From assembly GCF_051020765.1 (NCBI RefSeq), contig NW_027469217.1, forward strand, positions 248,001-312,000: DNA of 64,000 nucleotides, in the 5' to 3' direction. Shown here in pieces: positions 1 to 14,206 of the stretch (positions are counted from its first letter, which is position 1; each line of letters starts with the position of its first letter). The notes below the pieces were generated by a model, which saw nothing but the letters and a program-made list of their open reading frames with translations, was not told where the DNA came from and did no database searches. The DNA is from Lasioglossum baleicum. Lineage: Eukaryota; Arthropoda; Insecta; Hymenoptera; Halictidae. Both the position numbers and the translations under genes were made by a program.

Positions 1-302
1 ACGCATAACGCATAACGCATAACGCATAACGCATAACGCATAACGCATAACGCATAACGCATAACGCATAACGCATAACGCATAACGCATAACGCATAAC
101 GCATAACGCATAACGCATAACGCATAACGCATAACGCATAACGCATAACGCATAACGCATAACGCATAACGCATAACGCATAACGCATAACGCATAACGC
201 ATAACGCATAACGCATAACGCATAACGCATAACGCATAACGCATAACGCATAACGCATAACGCATAACGCATAACGCATAACGCATAACGCATAACGCAT
301 AA
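1..302. repeat. Pure heptamer run at left edge
   Basis: This run holds about 43 perfect units with no variant. It gives no clue to what lies to the left; the array clearly continues beyond the window. The first marker (D) starts at about 303. Confidence 0.97.
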
Positions 303-1581
303 CGCATAAGGCATAAGCATAACGCATAACGCATAACGCATAACGCATAATGCATAACGCGTAACGCAAAACTCATAACGCATAACGCGTAACGCAAAAC
401 TCATAACGCATAACGCATAACGCATAACGCATAACGCATAACGCATAACGCATAACGCATAACGCATAACGCATAACGCATAACGCATAACGCATAACGC
501 ATAACGCATAACGCATAACGCATAACGCATAACGCATAACGCATAACGCATAACGCATAACGCATAACGCATAACGCATAACGCATAACGCATAACGCAT
601 AACGCATAACGCATAACGCATAACGCATAACGCATAACGCATAACGCATAACGCATAACGCATAACGCATAACGCATAACGCATAACGCATAACGCATAA
701 CGCATAACGCATAACGCATAACGCATAACGCATAACGCATAACGCATAACGCATAACGCATAACGCATAACGCATAACGCATAACGCATAACGCATAACG
801 CATAACGCATAACGCATAACGCATAACGCATAACGCATAACGCATAACGCATAACGCATAACGCATACCGCATAACGCATAACGCACAACGCACAACGCA
901 TAACGCATAACGCATAACGCATAACGCATAACGCATAACGCATAACGCATAACGCATAACGCATTACGCATAACGCATAACGCATAACGCATAACGCATA
1001 AGGCATAAGCATAACGCATAACGCATAACGCATAACGCATAACGCATAACGCATAACGCATAACGCGTAACGCAAGACTCATAACGCATAACGCATAACG
1101 CATAACGCATAACGCATAACGCATATGGCATAACGCATAATGCAAAAGTCATAACGCATAACGCATAACGCATAACGCATAACGCATAACGCATAACGCA
1201 TAACGCATAACGCATAACGCATAACGCATAACGCATAACGCATAACGCATAACGCATAACGCATAACGCATAACGCATAACGCATAACGCATAACGCATA
1301 ACGCATAACGCATAACGCATAACGCATAACGCATAACGCATAACGCATAACGCATAACGCATAACGCATAACGCATAACGCATAACGCATAACGCATAAC
1401 GCATAACGCATAACGCATAACGCATAACGCATAACGCATAACGCATAACGCATAACGCATAACGCATAACGCATAACGCATAACGCATAACGCATAACGC
1501 ATAACGCATAACGCATAACGCATAACGCATAACGCATAACGCATAACGCATAACGCATAACGCATAACGCATAACGCATAA
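303..1581. repeat. HOR block H1a, first part (D, tgcataa, double A, cgcacaa pair, D, B, C)
   Basis: Markers in order are D at 303, tgcataa near 350, a double A (357-402), cgcatac at 862, two cgcacaa units near 890, cgcatta at 960, D near 1001, B at 1071 and C at 1120, then a pure run up to G at 1582. The same order recurs at 5179-6569. The offset is 4,876 bp at D and exactly 4,848 bp at the cgcatac, cgcatta, B and C markers, so the copies differ by a gain or loss of 4 units. Confidence 0.85.
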
Positions 1582-2620
1582 CGCATATCGCATGACGCAC
1601 AACGCATAACGCATAACGCATAACGCATAACGCATAACGCATTACGCATTACGCATAACGCATAACGCATAACGCATAACGCATAAGGCATAAGCATAAC
1701 GCATAATGCATAATGCATAACGCATAACGCATAACGCGTAACGCATAAGGCATAAGCATAACGCATAATGCATAACGCATAACGCATAACGCATAACGCA
1801 TAACGCGTAACGCAAGACTCATAACGCATAACGCATAACGCATAACGCATAACGCATATGGCATAACGCATAATGCAAAAGTCATAACGCATAACGCATA
1901 ACGCATAACGCATAACGCATAACGCATAACGCATAACGCATAACGCATAACGCATAACGCATAACGCATAACGCATAACGCATAACGCGTAACGCAAAAC
2001 TCATAACGCATAACGCATAACGCATAACGCATAACGCATAACGCATAACGCATAACGCATAACGTATTAACCATGAGGCATAACGCATAGCCCATAACGC
2101 ATAACGCATAACGCATAAGGCATAAGCATAACGCATAACGCATAACGCATAACGCATAACGCATAACGCGTAACGCAAAACTCATAACGCATAACGCATA
2201 ACGCATAACGCATAACGCATAACGCATATGGCATAAGCATAACGCATAACGCATAACGCATAACGCCTAACGCATAACGCATAACGCATAACGCATAACG
2301 CATAACGCATAACGCATAACGCATAACGCATAACGCATTACGCATAACGCAAAACCCATAACGCCTAAAGCATAACGCATAACGCATAACGCATAACGCA
2401 TAACGCATAACGCATAACGCATAACGCATAACGCATAACGCATAACGCATAACGCATAACGCATAACGCATAACGCATAACGCATAACGCATAACGCATA
2501 ACGCATAACGCATAACGCATAACGCATAACGCATAACGCATAACGCATAACGCATAACGCATAACGCATAACGCATAACGCATAACGCCTAACGCATAAC
2601 GCATAACGCATAACGCCTAA
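1582..2620. repeat. Alpha HOR unit, copy 1
   Basis: The alpha order is G (1582), two cgcatta, D (ggcataa 1686), two tgcataa, D, tgcataa, B (near 1800), C (1853), A (1986), E (2063), D, A, C-type catatggcataagc, cgcatta, F (cgcctaa at 2362) and two cgcctaa units (2586, 2614). The E element here has the ccatgagg form. Together with 303-1581 it forms H1a, duplicated at 5179-7594. Confidence 0.85.
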
Positions 2621-3300
2621 CGCATAACGCATAACGCATAACGCATAACGCATAACGCATAACGCATAACGCATAACGCATAACGCATAACGCATAACGC
2701 ATAACGCATAACGCATAACGCATAACGCATAACGCATAACGCATAACGCATAACGCATAACGCATAACGCATAACGCATAACGCATAACGCATAACGCAT
2801 AACGCATAACGCATAACGCATAACGCATAACGCATAACGCATAACGCATAACGCATAACGCATAACGCATAACGCATAACGCATAACGCATAACGCATAA
2901 CGCATAACGCATAACGCATAACGCATAACGCATAACGCATAACGCATAACGCATAACGCATAACGCATAACGCATAACGCATAACGCATAACGCATAACG
3001 CATAACGCATAACGCATAACGCATAACGCATGACGCACAACGCATAACGCATAACGCATAACGCATAACGCATAACGCATAACGCATAACGCATAACGCA
3101 TTACGCATAACGCATAACGCATAACGCATAACGCATAAGGCATAAGCATAACGCATAACGCATAACGCATAACGCATAACGCATAACGCATAACGCGTAA
3201 CGCAAGACTCATAACGCATAACGCATAACGCATAACGCATAACGCATAACGCATAACGCATAACGCATAACGCATATGGCATAACGCATAATGCAAAAGT
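1802..3300. repeat. Block duplicated at 18621-20150 (left copy)
   Basis: From the B marker of alpha copy 1 through E, F and two cgcctaa, then cgcatga-cgcacaa at 3027, cgcatta at 3097, D at 3139, B at 3201 and C at 3271. Four successive markers (3027, 3097, 3139, 3201) match 19892, 19962, 20004 and 20066 at a constant offset of 16,865 bp. E is offset 16,851 bp, a two-unit difference. This overlaps alpha copy 1, showing that different exchange events used different boundaries. Confidence 0.82.
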
Positions 3301-5178
3301 CATAACGCATAACGCATAATGCATAACGCATAACGCATAACGCATAACGCATAACGCGTAACGCAAGACTCATAACGCATAACGCATAACGCATAACGCA
3401 TAACGCATATGGCATAACGCATAATGCAAAAGTCATAACGCATAACGCATAACGCATAACGCATAACGCATAACGCATAACGCATAACGCATAACGCATA
3501 ACGCATAACGCATAACGCATAACGCATAACGCATAACGCATAACGCATAACGCATAACGCATAACGCATAACGCATAACGCATAACGCATAACGCATAAC
3601 GCATAACGCATAACGCATAACGCATAACGCATAACGCATAACGCGTAACGCAAAACTCATAACGCATAACGCATAACGCATAACGCATAACGCATAACGC
3701 ATAACGCATAACGCATAACGCATAAGGCATAAGCATAACGCATAATGCATAATGCATAACGCATAACGCATAACGCGTAACGCATAAGGCATAAGCATAA
3801 CGCATAATGCATAACGCATAACGCATAACGCATAACGCATAACGCGTAACGCAAGACTCATAACGCATAACGCATAACGCATAACGCATAACGCATAACG
3901 CATAACGCATATGGCATAACGCATAATGCAAAAGTCATAACGCATAACCGATAACGCATAACGCATAACGCATAACGCATAACGCATAACGCATAACGCA
4001 TAACGCATAACGCGTAACGCAAAACTCATAACGCATAACGCATAACGCATAACGCATAACGCATAACGCATAACGCATAACGCATAACGCATAACGCATA
4101 ACGCATAACGCATAACGCATAACGCATAACGCATATCGCATAACGCATAACGCATAACGCATAACGCATAACGCATAACGCATAACGCATAACGCATTAC
4201 GCATAACGCAAAACCCATAACGCCTAAAGCATAACGCATAACGCATAACGCATAACGCATAACGCATAACGCATAACGCATAACGCATAACGCATAACGC
4301 ATAACGCATAACGCATAACGCATAACGCATAACGCATAACGCATAACGCATAACGCATAACGCATTACGCATAACGCATAACGCATAACGCATAAGGCAT
4401 AAGCATAACGCATAACGCATAACGCATAACGCATAACGCATAACGCATAACGCATAACGCATAACGCATAACGCATAACGCATAACGCGTAACGCAAGAC
4501 TCATAACGCATAACGCATAACGCATAACGCATAACGCATAACGCATAACGCATATGGCATAACGCATAATGCAAAAGTCATAACGCATAACGCATAACGC
4601 ATAACGCATAACACATAACGCATAACGCATAACGCATAACGCATAACGCATAACGCATAACGCATAACGCACAACGCATAACGTTTAAACCATAAGGCAT
4701 AACGCATAGCCCATGACGCATAACGCATAACGCATAACGCATAATGCAAAAGTCATAACGCATAACGCATAACGGATAACGCATAACGCATAACGCATAA
4801 CGCATAACGCATAACGCATAACGCATAACGCATAACGCATAACGCATAACGTATAACGCATAACGCATAACGCATAACGCATAACGCATAACGCATAACG
4901 CATAACGCATAACGCATAACGCATAACGCATAACGCATAACGCATAACGCATAACGCATAACGCATAACGCATAACGCATAACGCATAACGCATAACGCA
5001 TAACGCATAACGCATAACGCATAACGCATAACGCATAACGCATAACGCATAACGCATAACGCATAACGCATAACGCATAACGCATAACGCATAACGCATA
5101 ACGCATAACGCATAACGCATAACGCATAACGCATAACGCATAACGCATAACGCATAACGCATAACGCATAACGCATAA
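3300..5178. repeat. Mosaic of partial alpha blocks and a pure run
   Basis: This stretch carries B (near 3363), C (3409), A (near 3648), then a second D-tgcataa-tgcataa-D-B-C series (3726-3930) related to 1686-1880 at an offset of about 2.04 kb. A follows at 4011, cgcatat-cgcataa near 4133, F near 4205, cgcatta 4365, D, B, C 4552, cacataa 4611, E-variant 4682, tgcaaaa 4744 and cggataa 4773. From about 4860 to 5178 it is pure heptamer. Confidence 0.8.
4682..4724. repeat. Unique E-element variant containing GTTTAAAC
   Basis: Every other complete E element begins cgtattaa, cgtataaa or, once, cttataaa. This one begins cgtttaaacc, which creates the 8-bp palindrome GTTTAAAC at 4683-4690. I saw no second copy in the window, so it is a convenient physical landmark in an otherwise monotonous sequence. 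Confidence 0.85.
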
Positions 5179-6569
5179 CGCATAAGGCATAAGCATAACG
5201 CATAACGCATAACGCATAACGCATAATGCATAACGCGTAACGCAAAACTCATAACGCATAACGCGTAACGCAAAACTCATAACGCATAACGCATAACGCA
5301 TAACGCATAACGCATAACGCATAACGCATAACGCATAACGCATAACGCATAACGCATAACGCATAACGCATAACGCATAACGCATAACGCATAACGCATA
5401 ACGCATAACGCATAACGCATAACGCATAACGCATAACGCATAACGCATAACGCATAACGCATAACGCATAACGCATAACGCATAACGCATAACGCATAAC
5501 GCATAACGCATAACGCATAACGCATAACGCATAACGCATAACGCATAACGCATAACGCATAACGCATAACGCATAACGCATAACGCATAACGCATAACGC
5601 ATAACGCATAACGCATAACGCATAACGCATAACGCATAACGCATAACGCATAACGCATAACGCATAACGCATAACGCATAACGCATAACGCATAACGCAT
5701 AACGCATAACGCATACCGCATAACGCATAACGCACAACGCACAACGCATAACGCATAACGCATAACGCATAACGCATAACGCATAACGCATAACGCATAA
5801 CGCATAACGCATTACGCATAACGCATAACGCATAACGCATAACGCATAAGGCATAAGCATAACGCATAACGCATAACGCATAACGCATAACGCATAACGC
5901 ATAACGCATAACGCGTAACGCAAGACTCATAACGCATAACGCATAACGCATAACGCATAACGCATAACGCATATGGCATAACGCATAATGCAAAAGTCAT
6001 AACGCATAACGCATAACGCATAACGCATAACGCATAACGCATAACGCATAACGCATAACGCATAACGCATAACGCATAACGCATAACGCATAACGCATAA
6101 CGCATAACGCATAACGCATAACGCATAACGCATAACGCATAACGCATAACGCATAACGCATAACGCATAACGCATAACGCATAACGCATAACGCATAACG
6201 CATAACGCATAACGCATAACGCATAACGCATAACGCATAACGCATAACGCATAACGCATAACGCATAACGCATAACGCATAACGCATAACGCATAACGCA
6301 TAACGCATAACGCATAACGCATAACGCATAACGCATAACGCATAACGCATAACGCATAACGCATAACGCATAACGCATAACGCATAACGCATAACGCATA
6401 ACGCATAACGCATAACGCATAACGCATAACGCATAACGCATAACGCATAACGCATAACGCATAACGCATAACGCATAACGCATAACGCATAACGCATAAC
6501 GCATAACGCATAACGCATAACGCATAACGCATAACGCATAACGCATAACGCATAACGCATAACGCATAA
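5179..6569. repeat. HOR block H1b, first part (copy of 303-1581)
   Basis: Marker order is identical to 303-1581: D 5179, tgcataa, double A 5237-5279, cgcatac 5710, two cgcacaa, cgcatta 5808, D, B 5919, C 5968. The terminal pure run before G is 140 bp (20 units) longer than in the left copy, which moves the offset from 4,848 to 4,988 bp. Confidence 0.85.
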
Positions 6570-7594
6570 CGCATATCGCATGACGCACAACGCATAACGC
6601 ATAACGCATAACGCATAACGCATAACGCATTACGCATTACGCATAACGCATAACGCATAACGCATAACGCATAAGGCATAAGCATAACGCATAATGCATA
6701 ATGCATAACGCATAACGCATAACGCGTAACGCATAAGGCATAAGCATAACGCATAATGCATAACGCATAACGCATAACGCATAACGCATAACGCGTAACG
6801 CAAGACTCATAACGCATAACGCATAACGCATAACGCATAACGCATATGGCATAACGCATAATGCAAAAGTCATAACGCATAACGCATAACGCATAACGCA
6901 TAACGCATAACGCATAACGCATAACGCATAACGCATAACGCATAACGCATAACGCATAACGCATAACGCGTAACGCAAAACTCATAACGCATAACGCATA
7001 ACGCATAACGCATAACGCATAACGCATAACGCATAACGCATAACGTATTAACCATGAGGCATAACGCATAGCCCATAACGCATAACGCATAACGCATAAG
7101 GCATAAGCATAACGCATAACGCATAACGCATAACGCATAACGCATAACGCGTAACGCAAAACTCATAACGCATAACGCATAACGCATAACGCATAACGCA
7201 TAACGCATATGGCATAAGCATAACGCATAACGCATAACGCATAACGCCTAACGCATAACGCATAACGCATAACGCATAACGCATAACGCATAACGCATAA
7301 CGCATAACGCATAACGCATAACGCATTACGCATAACGCAAAACCCATAACGCCTAAAGCATAACGCATAACGCATAACGCATAACGCATAACGCATAACG
7401 CATAACGCATAACGCATAACGCATAACGCATAACGCATAACGCATAACGCATAACGCATAACGCATAACGCATAACGCATAACGCATAACGCATAACGCA
7501 TAACGCATAACGCATAACGCATAACGCATAACGCATAACGCATAACGCATAACGCATAACGCCTAACGCATAACGCATAACGCATAACGCCTAA
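6570..7594. repeat. Alpha HOR unit, copy 2
   Basis: G 6570, D 6670, E 7044, F with cgcctaa at 7350, cgcctaa pair 7560 and 7588. Offsets to copy 1 are 4,988 (G, D), 4,981 (E), 4,988 (F) and 4,974 (cgcctaa pair), all whole-unit differences. Downstream of 7594 the resemblance to 2620 onward ends. Confidence 0.85.
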
Positions 7595-8838
7595 CGCATA
7601 ACGCATAACGCATAACGCATAACGCATAACGCATAACGCATAACGCATAACGCATAACGCATAACGCATAACGCATAACGCATAACGCATAACGCATAAC
7701 GCATAACGCATAACGCATAACGCATAACGCATAACGCATAACGCATAACGCATAACGCATAACGCATAACGCATAACGCATAACGCATAACGCATAACGC
7801 ATAACGCATAACGCATAACGCATAACGCATAACGCATAACGCATAACGCATAACGCATTACGCATAACGCATAACGCATAACGCATAACGCATAAGGCAT
7901 AAGCATAACGCATAACGCATAACGCATAACGCATAACGCATAACGCATAACGCATAACGCATAACGCATAACGCATAACGCATAAGGCATAAGCATAACG
8001 CATAACGCATAACGCATAACGCATAACGCATAACGCATAACGCGTAACGCAAGACTCATAACGCATAACGCATAACGCATAACGCATAACGCATAACGCA
8101 TAACGCATATGGCATAACGCATAACGCATAACGCATAACGCATAACGCATAACGCATAACGCATAACGCATAACGCATAACGCATAACGCATAACGCATA
8201 ACGCATAACGCATAACGCATAACGCATAACGCATAACGCATAACGCATAACGCATAACGCATAACGCATAACGCATAACGCATAACGCATAACGCATAAC
8301 GCATAACGCATAACGCATAACGCATAACGCATAACGCATAACGCATAACGCATAACGCATAACGCATAACGCATAACGCATAACGCATAACGCATAACGC
8401 ATAACGCATAACGCATAACGCATAACGCATAACGCATAAAGCATAACGCATAACGCATAACGCATAACGCATAACGCATAACGCATAACGCATAACGCAT
8501 AACTCATAATGCAAAAGTCATAACGCATAATGCATAACGCATAACGCATAACGCATAACGCATAACGCATAACGCATAACGCATAACGCATAACGCATAA
8601 CGCATAACGCATAACGCATAACGCATAACGCATAACGCATAACGCATAACGCATAACGCATAACGCATAACGCATAACGCATAACGCATAACGCATAACG
8701 CATAACGCATAACGCATAACGCATAACGCATAACGCATAACGCATAACGCATAACGCATAACGCATAACGCATAACGCATAACGCATAACGCATAACGCA
8801 TAACGCATAACGCATAACGCATAACGCATAACGCATAA
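7595..8838. repeat. Left part of the 12.7-kb-spaced duplicated block (copy II)
   Basis: Pure run to 7854, cgcatta 7855, two D elements (about 7893 and 7981), B 8049, cgcatat-ggcataa near 8107 lacking the usual tgcaaaa, long pure run, agcataa at about 8438, ctcataa-tgcaaaa at 8501, tgcataa near 8529, pure run to G at 8839. The counterpart is about 20,320-21,583, where only one D is present, so one D-containing segment of roughly 90 bp differs between copies. Confidence 0.8.
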
Positions 8839-9956
8839 CGCATATCGCATGACGCACAACGCATAACGCATAACGCATAACGCATAACGCATAACGCATA
8901 ACGCATTACGCATTACGCATAACGCATAACGCATAACGCATAACGCATAAGGCATAAGCATAACGCATAATGCATAATGCATAACGCATAACGCATAACG
9001 CGTAACGCATAAGGCATAAGCATAACGCATAATGCATAACGCATAACGCATAACGCATAACGCATAACGCGTAACGCAAGACTCATAACGCATAACGCAT
9101 AACGCATAACGCATAACGCATATGGCATAACGCATAATGCAAAAGTCATAACGCATAACGCATAACGCATAACGCATAACGCATAACGCATAACGCATAA
9201 CGCATAACGCATAACGCATAACGCATAACGCATAACGCATAACGCATAACGCATAACGCATAACGCATAACGCATAACGCATAACGCATAACGCATAACG
9301 CATAACGCATAACGCATAACGCATAACGCATAACGCATAACGCATAACGCGTAACGCAAAACTCATAACGCATAACGCATAACGCATAACGCATAACGCA
9401 TAACGCATAACGCATAACGTATTAACCATGAGGCATAACGCATAGCCCATAACGCATAACGCATAACGCATAAGGCATAAGCATAACGCATAACGCATAA
9501 CGCATAACGCATAACGCATAACGCGTAACGCAAAACTCATAACGCATAACGCATAACGCATAACGCATAACGCATAACGCATATGGCATAAGCATAACGC
9601 ATAACGCATAACGCATAACGCCTAACGCATAACGCATAACGCATAACGCATAACGCATAACGCATAACGCATAACGCATTACGCATAACGCAAAACCCAT
9701 AACGCCTAAAGCATAACGCATAACGCATAACGCATAACGCATAACGCATAACGCATAACGCATAACGCATAACGCATAACGCATAACGCATAACGCATAA
9801 CGCATAACGCATAACGCATAACGCATAACGCATAACGCATAACGCATAACGCATAACGCATAACGCATAACGCATAACGCATAACGCATAACGCATAACG
9901 CATAACGCATAACGCATAACGCCTAACGCATAACGCATAACGCATAACGCCTAACG
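8839..9956. repeat. Alpha HOR unit, copy 3
   Basis: G 8839, cgcatta pair, D-tgcataa-tgcataa-D-tgcataa, B near 9073, C near 9118, A, E 9418, D, A, catatggcataagc, F near 9690, cgcctaa pair near 9922 and 9950. G-to-E is 579 bp against 481 and 474 bp in copies 1 and 2, because the pure run between C and A is longer. It matches copy 5 at an offset of about 12,745 bp. Confidence 0.85.
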
Positions 9957-11548
9957 CATAACGCATAACGCATAACGCATAACGCATAACGCATAACGCA
10001 TAACGCATAACGCATAACGCATAACGCATAACGCATAACGCATAACGCATAACGCATAACGCATAACGCATAACGCATAACGCATAACGCATAACGCATA
10101 ACGCATAACGCATAACGCATAACGCATAACGCATAACGCATAACGCATAACGCATAACGCATAACGCATAACGCATAACGCATAACGCATAACGCATAAC
10201 GCATAACGCATAACGCATAACGCATAACGCATAACGCATAACGCATAAGGCATAAGCATAACGCATAACGCATAACGCATAACGCATAACGCATAAGGCA
10301 TAAGCATAACGCATAACGCATAACGCATAACGCATAACGCGTAACGCGTAACGCAAAACTCATAACGCATAACGCGTAACGCAAAACTCATAACGCATAA
10401 CGCATAACGCATAACGCATAACGCATAACGCATAACGCATAACGCATAACGCATAACGCATAACGCATAACGCATAACGCATAACGCATAACGCATAACG
10501 CATAACGCATAACGCATAACGCATAACGCATAACGCATAACGCATAACGCATAACGCATAACGCATAACGCATAACGCATAACGCATAACGCATAACGCA
10601 TAACGCATAACGCATAACGCATAACGCATAACGCATAACGCATAACGCATAACGCATAACGCATAACGCATAACGCATAACGCATAACGCATAACGCATA
10701 ACGCATAACGCATAACGCATAACGCATAACGCATAACGCATAACGCATAACGCATAACGCATAACGCATAACGCATAACGCATAACGCATAACGCATAAC
10801 GCATAACGCATAACGCATAACGCATAACGCATAACGCATAACGCATAACGCATAACGCATAACGCATAACGCATAACGCATAACGCATAACGCATAACGC
10901 ATAACGCATAACGCATAACGCATAACGCATAACGCATAACGCATAACGCATAACGCATAACGCATAACGCATAACGCATAACGCATAACGCATAAAGCAT
11001 AACGCATAACGCATAACGCATAACGCATAACGCATAACGCATAACGCATAACGCATAACGCATAAAGCATAACGCATAACGCATAACGCATAACGCATAA
11101 CGCATAACGCATAACGCATAACGCATAACTCATAATGCAAAAGTCATAACGCATAATGCATAACGCATAACGCATAACGCATAACGCATAACGCATAACG
11201 CATAACGCATAACGCATAACGCATAACGCATAACGCATAACGCATAACGCATAACGCATAACGCATAACGCATAACGCATAACGCATAACGCATAACGCA
11301 TAACGCATAACGCATAACGCATAACGCATAACGCATAACGCATAACGCATAACGCATAACGCATAACGCATAACGCATAACGCATAACGCATAACGCATA
11401 ACGCATAACGCATAACGCATAACGCATAACGCATAACGCATAACGCATAACGCATAACGCATAACGCATAACGCATAACGCATAACGCATAACGCATAAC
11501 GCATAACGCATAACGCATAACGCATAACGCATAACGCATAACGCATAA
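9957..11548. repeat. Linker between alpha copies 3 and 4: D pair, double A, long pure run
   Basis: Pure run, two D elements near 10248 and 10297, cgcgtaa doublet and double A (about 10341-10388), a pure run of about 600 bp (10390-10993), agcataa near 10994 and 11064, ctcataa-tgcaaaa at 11127, tgcataa, then pure to G at 11549. The whole series recurs at about 22,703-24,167. Confidence 0.82.
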
Positions 11549-12588
11549 CGCATATCGCATGACGCACAACGCATAACGCATAACGCATAACGCATAACGC
11601 ATAACGCATAACGCATAACGCATTACGCATTACGCATAACGCATAACGCATAACGCATAACGCATAAGGCATAAGCATAACGCATAATGCATAATGCATA
11701 ACGCATAACGCATAACGCGTAACGCATAAGGCATAAGCATAACGCATAATGCATAACGCATAACGCATAACGCATAACGCATAACGCATAACGCGTAACG
11801 CAAGACTCATAACGCATAACGCATAACGCATAACGCATAACGCATAACGCATATGGCATAACGCATAATGCAAAAGTCATAACGCATAACGCATAACGCA
11901 TAACGCATAACGCATAACGCATAACGCATAACGCATAACGCATAACGCATAACGCATAACGCATAACGCATAACGCATAACGCATAACGCATAACGCATA
12001 ACGCATAACGCATAACGCATAACGCATAACGCATAACGCATAACGCATAACGCATAACGCGTAACGCAAAACTCATAACGCATAACGCATAACGCATAAC
12101 GCATAACGCATAACGCATAACGCATAACGTATAAACCATGAGGCATAACGCATAGCCCATAACGCATAACGCATAACGCATAAGGCATAAGCATAACGCA
12201 TAACGCATAACGCATAACGCATAACGCGTAACGCAAAACTCATAACGCATAACGCATAACGCATAACGCATATGGCATAAGCATAACGCATAACGCATAA
12301 CGCATAACGCCTAACGCATAACGCATAACGCATAACGCATAACGCATAACGCATAACGCATTACGCATAACGCAAAACCCATAACGCCTAAAGCATAACG
12401 CATAACGCATAACGCATAACGCATAACGCATAACGCAAAACGCATAACGCATAACGCATAACGCATAACGCATAACGCATAACGCATAACGCATAACGCA
12501 TAACGCATAACGCATAACGCATAACGCATAACGCATAACGCATAACGCCTAACGCATAACGCATAACGCATAACGCATAACGCCTAAC
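11549..12588. repeat. Alpha HOR unit, copy 4
   Basis: G 11549, D-tgcataa-tgcataa-D-tgcataa, B near 11808, C near 11852, A 12058, E 12128, D, A, catatggcataagc, F near 12372-12392, cgcaaaa near 12436, cgcctaa near 12547 and 12582. The extra cgcaaaa about 45 bp after F is shared with 16180 and 25090, linking these three copies. Confidence 0.85.
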
Positions 12589-13987
12589 GCATAACGCATA
12601 ACGCATAACGCATAACGCATAACGCATAACGCATTACGCATAACGCATAACGCATAACGCATAACGCATAACGCATAACGCATAACGCATAACGCATAAC
12701 GCATAACGCATAACGCATAACGCATAACGCATAACGCATAACGCATAACGCATAACACGTAACGCAAAACTCATAACGCATAACACATAACGCATAACGC
12801 ATAACGCATAACGCATAACGCATAACGCATAACGCATAACGCATAACGCATAACGCATAACGCATAACGCATAACGCATAACGCATAACGCATAACGCAT
12901 AACACGTAACGCAAAACTCATAACGCATAACACATAACGCATAACGCATAACGCATAACGCATAACGCATAACGTATAAACCATAAGGCATAACGCATAG
13001 CCCATAACGCATAACGCATAACGCATAACGCATAATGCAAAAGTCATAACGCATAACGCATAACGCATAACGCATAACGCATAACGCATAACGCATAACG
13101 CATAACGCATAACGCATAACGCATAACGCATAACGCATAACGCATAACGCATAACGCATAACGCATTACGCATAACGCCTAAAGCATAACGCATAACGCA
13201 TAACGCATAACGCATAACGCATAACGCATAACGCATAACGCCTAACGCATAACGCATAACGCATAACGCATAACGCATAACGCATAACGCATAACGCATA
13301 ACGCATAACGCATAACGCATAACGCATACCGCATAACGCATAACGCATAACGCATAACGCATAACGCATAACGCATAACGCATAACGCATAACGCATAAC
13401 GCATAACGCATAACGCATAACGCATAACGCATAACGCATAACGCATAACGCATAACGCATTACGCATTACGCATAACGCATAACGCATAACGCATAACGC
13501 ATAACGCATAACGCATAACGCATAACGCATAACGCATAACGCATAACGCATAACGCATAACGCATAACGCATAACGCATAACGCATAACGCATAACGCAT
13601 AACGCATAACGCATAACGCATAACGCATAACGCATAACGCATAACGCATAACGCATAACGCATAACGCATAACGCATAACGCATAACGCATAACGCATAA
13701 CGCATAACGCATAACGCATAACGCATAACGCATAACGCATAACGCATAACGCATAACGCATAACGCATAACGCATAACGCATAACGCATAACGCATAACG
13801 CATAACGCATAACGCATAACGCATAACGCATAACGCATAACGCATAACGCATAACGCATAACGCATAACGCATAACGCATAACGCATAACGCATAACGCA
13901 TAACGCATAACGCATAACGCATTACGCATAACGCATAACGCATAACGCATAACGCATAACGCATAACGCATAACGCATAACGCATAA

Positions 13988-14148
13988 CGCACAACGCACA
14001 ACGCACAACGCACAACGCACAACGCACAACGCACAACGCACAACGCACAACGCACAACGCAAAACGCACAACGCACAACGCACAACGCACAACGCACAAC
14101 GCACAACGCACAACGCACAACGCACAACGCACAACGCACAACGCACAA
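13988..14148. repeat. cgcacaa sub-array, block 1 (23 units)
   Basis: Twenty-three consecutive units carry T-to-C at position 5, except unit 11 (14058), which is cgcaaaa. Blocks 1, 2 and 3 keep this odd unit at position 11; block 4 has it at position 10. This shows common descent with small copy-number change on either side. Confidence 0.95.
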
Positions 14149-14176
14149 CGCATAACGCATAACGCATAACGCATAA

Positions 14177-14206
14177 CCCATAACGCAAATAACGCTTAAC
14201 GCAAAA
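14177..14206. repeat. Nine-bp-unit motif, copy 1
   Basis: Units cccataa, cgcaaataa (9 bp), cgcttaa, cgcaaaa, located 28 bp after the cgcacaa block. The 9-bp unit breaks the heptamer phase by two. The motif recurs only downstream of cgcacaa blocks 2, 3 and 4. Confidence 0.93.

Noticed and set aside
1120..1160. catatg plus aatgcaaaagtcat (marker C) as an insertion-site scar
   Set aside because: All bases can be explained as substituted heptamers in phase (cgcatat, ggcataa, cgcataa, tgcaaaa, gtcataa), so no foreign sequence needs to be invoked.
2063..2104. E element as a promoter, protein-binding box or terminator
   Set aside because: cgtataaacc looks slightly TATA-like, but it is a two-to-three base change from the monomer, is present 37 times by copying, and has no adjacent gene. 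A protein-binding role, like the CENP-B box in alpha satellite, is conceivable but nothing in the sequence supports it.
13988..14206. cgcacaa block and the 9-bp-unit motif as a replication origin with iterons
   Set aside because: Iteron origins have longer repeats, an AT-rich region and a nearby initiator gene. Here the motif is one of four copies in a satellite with no gene nearby.
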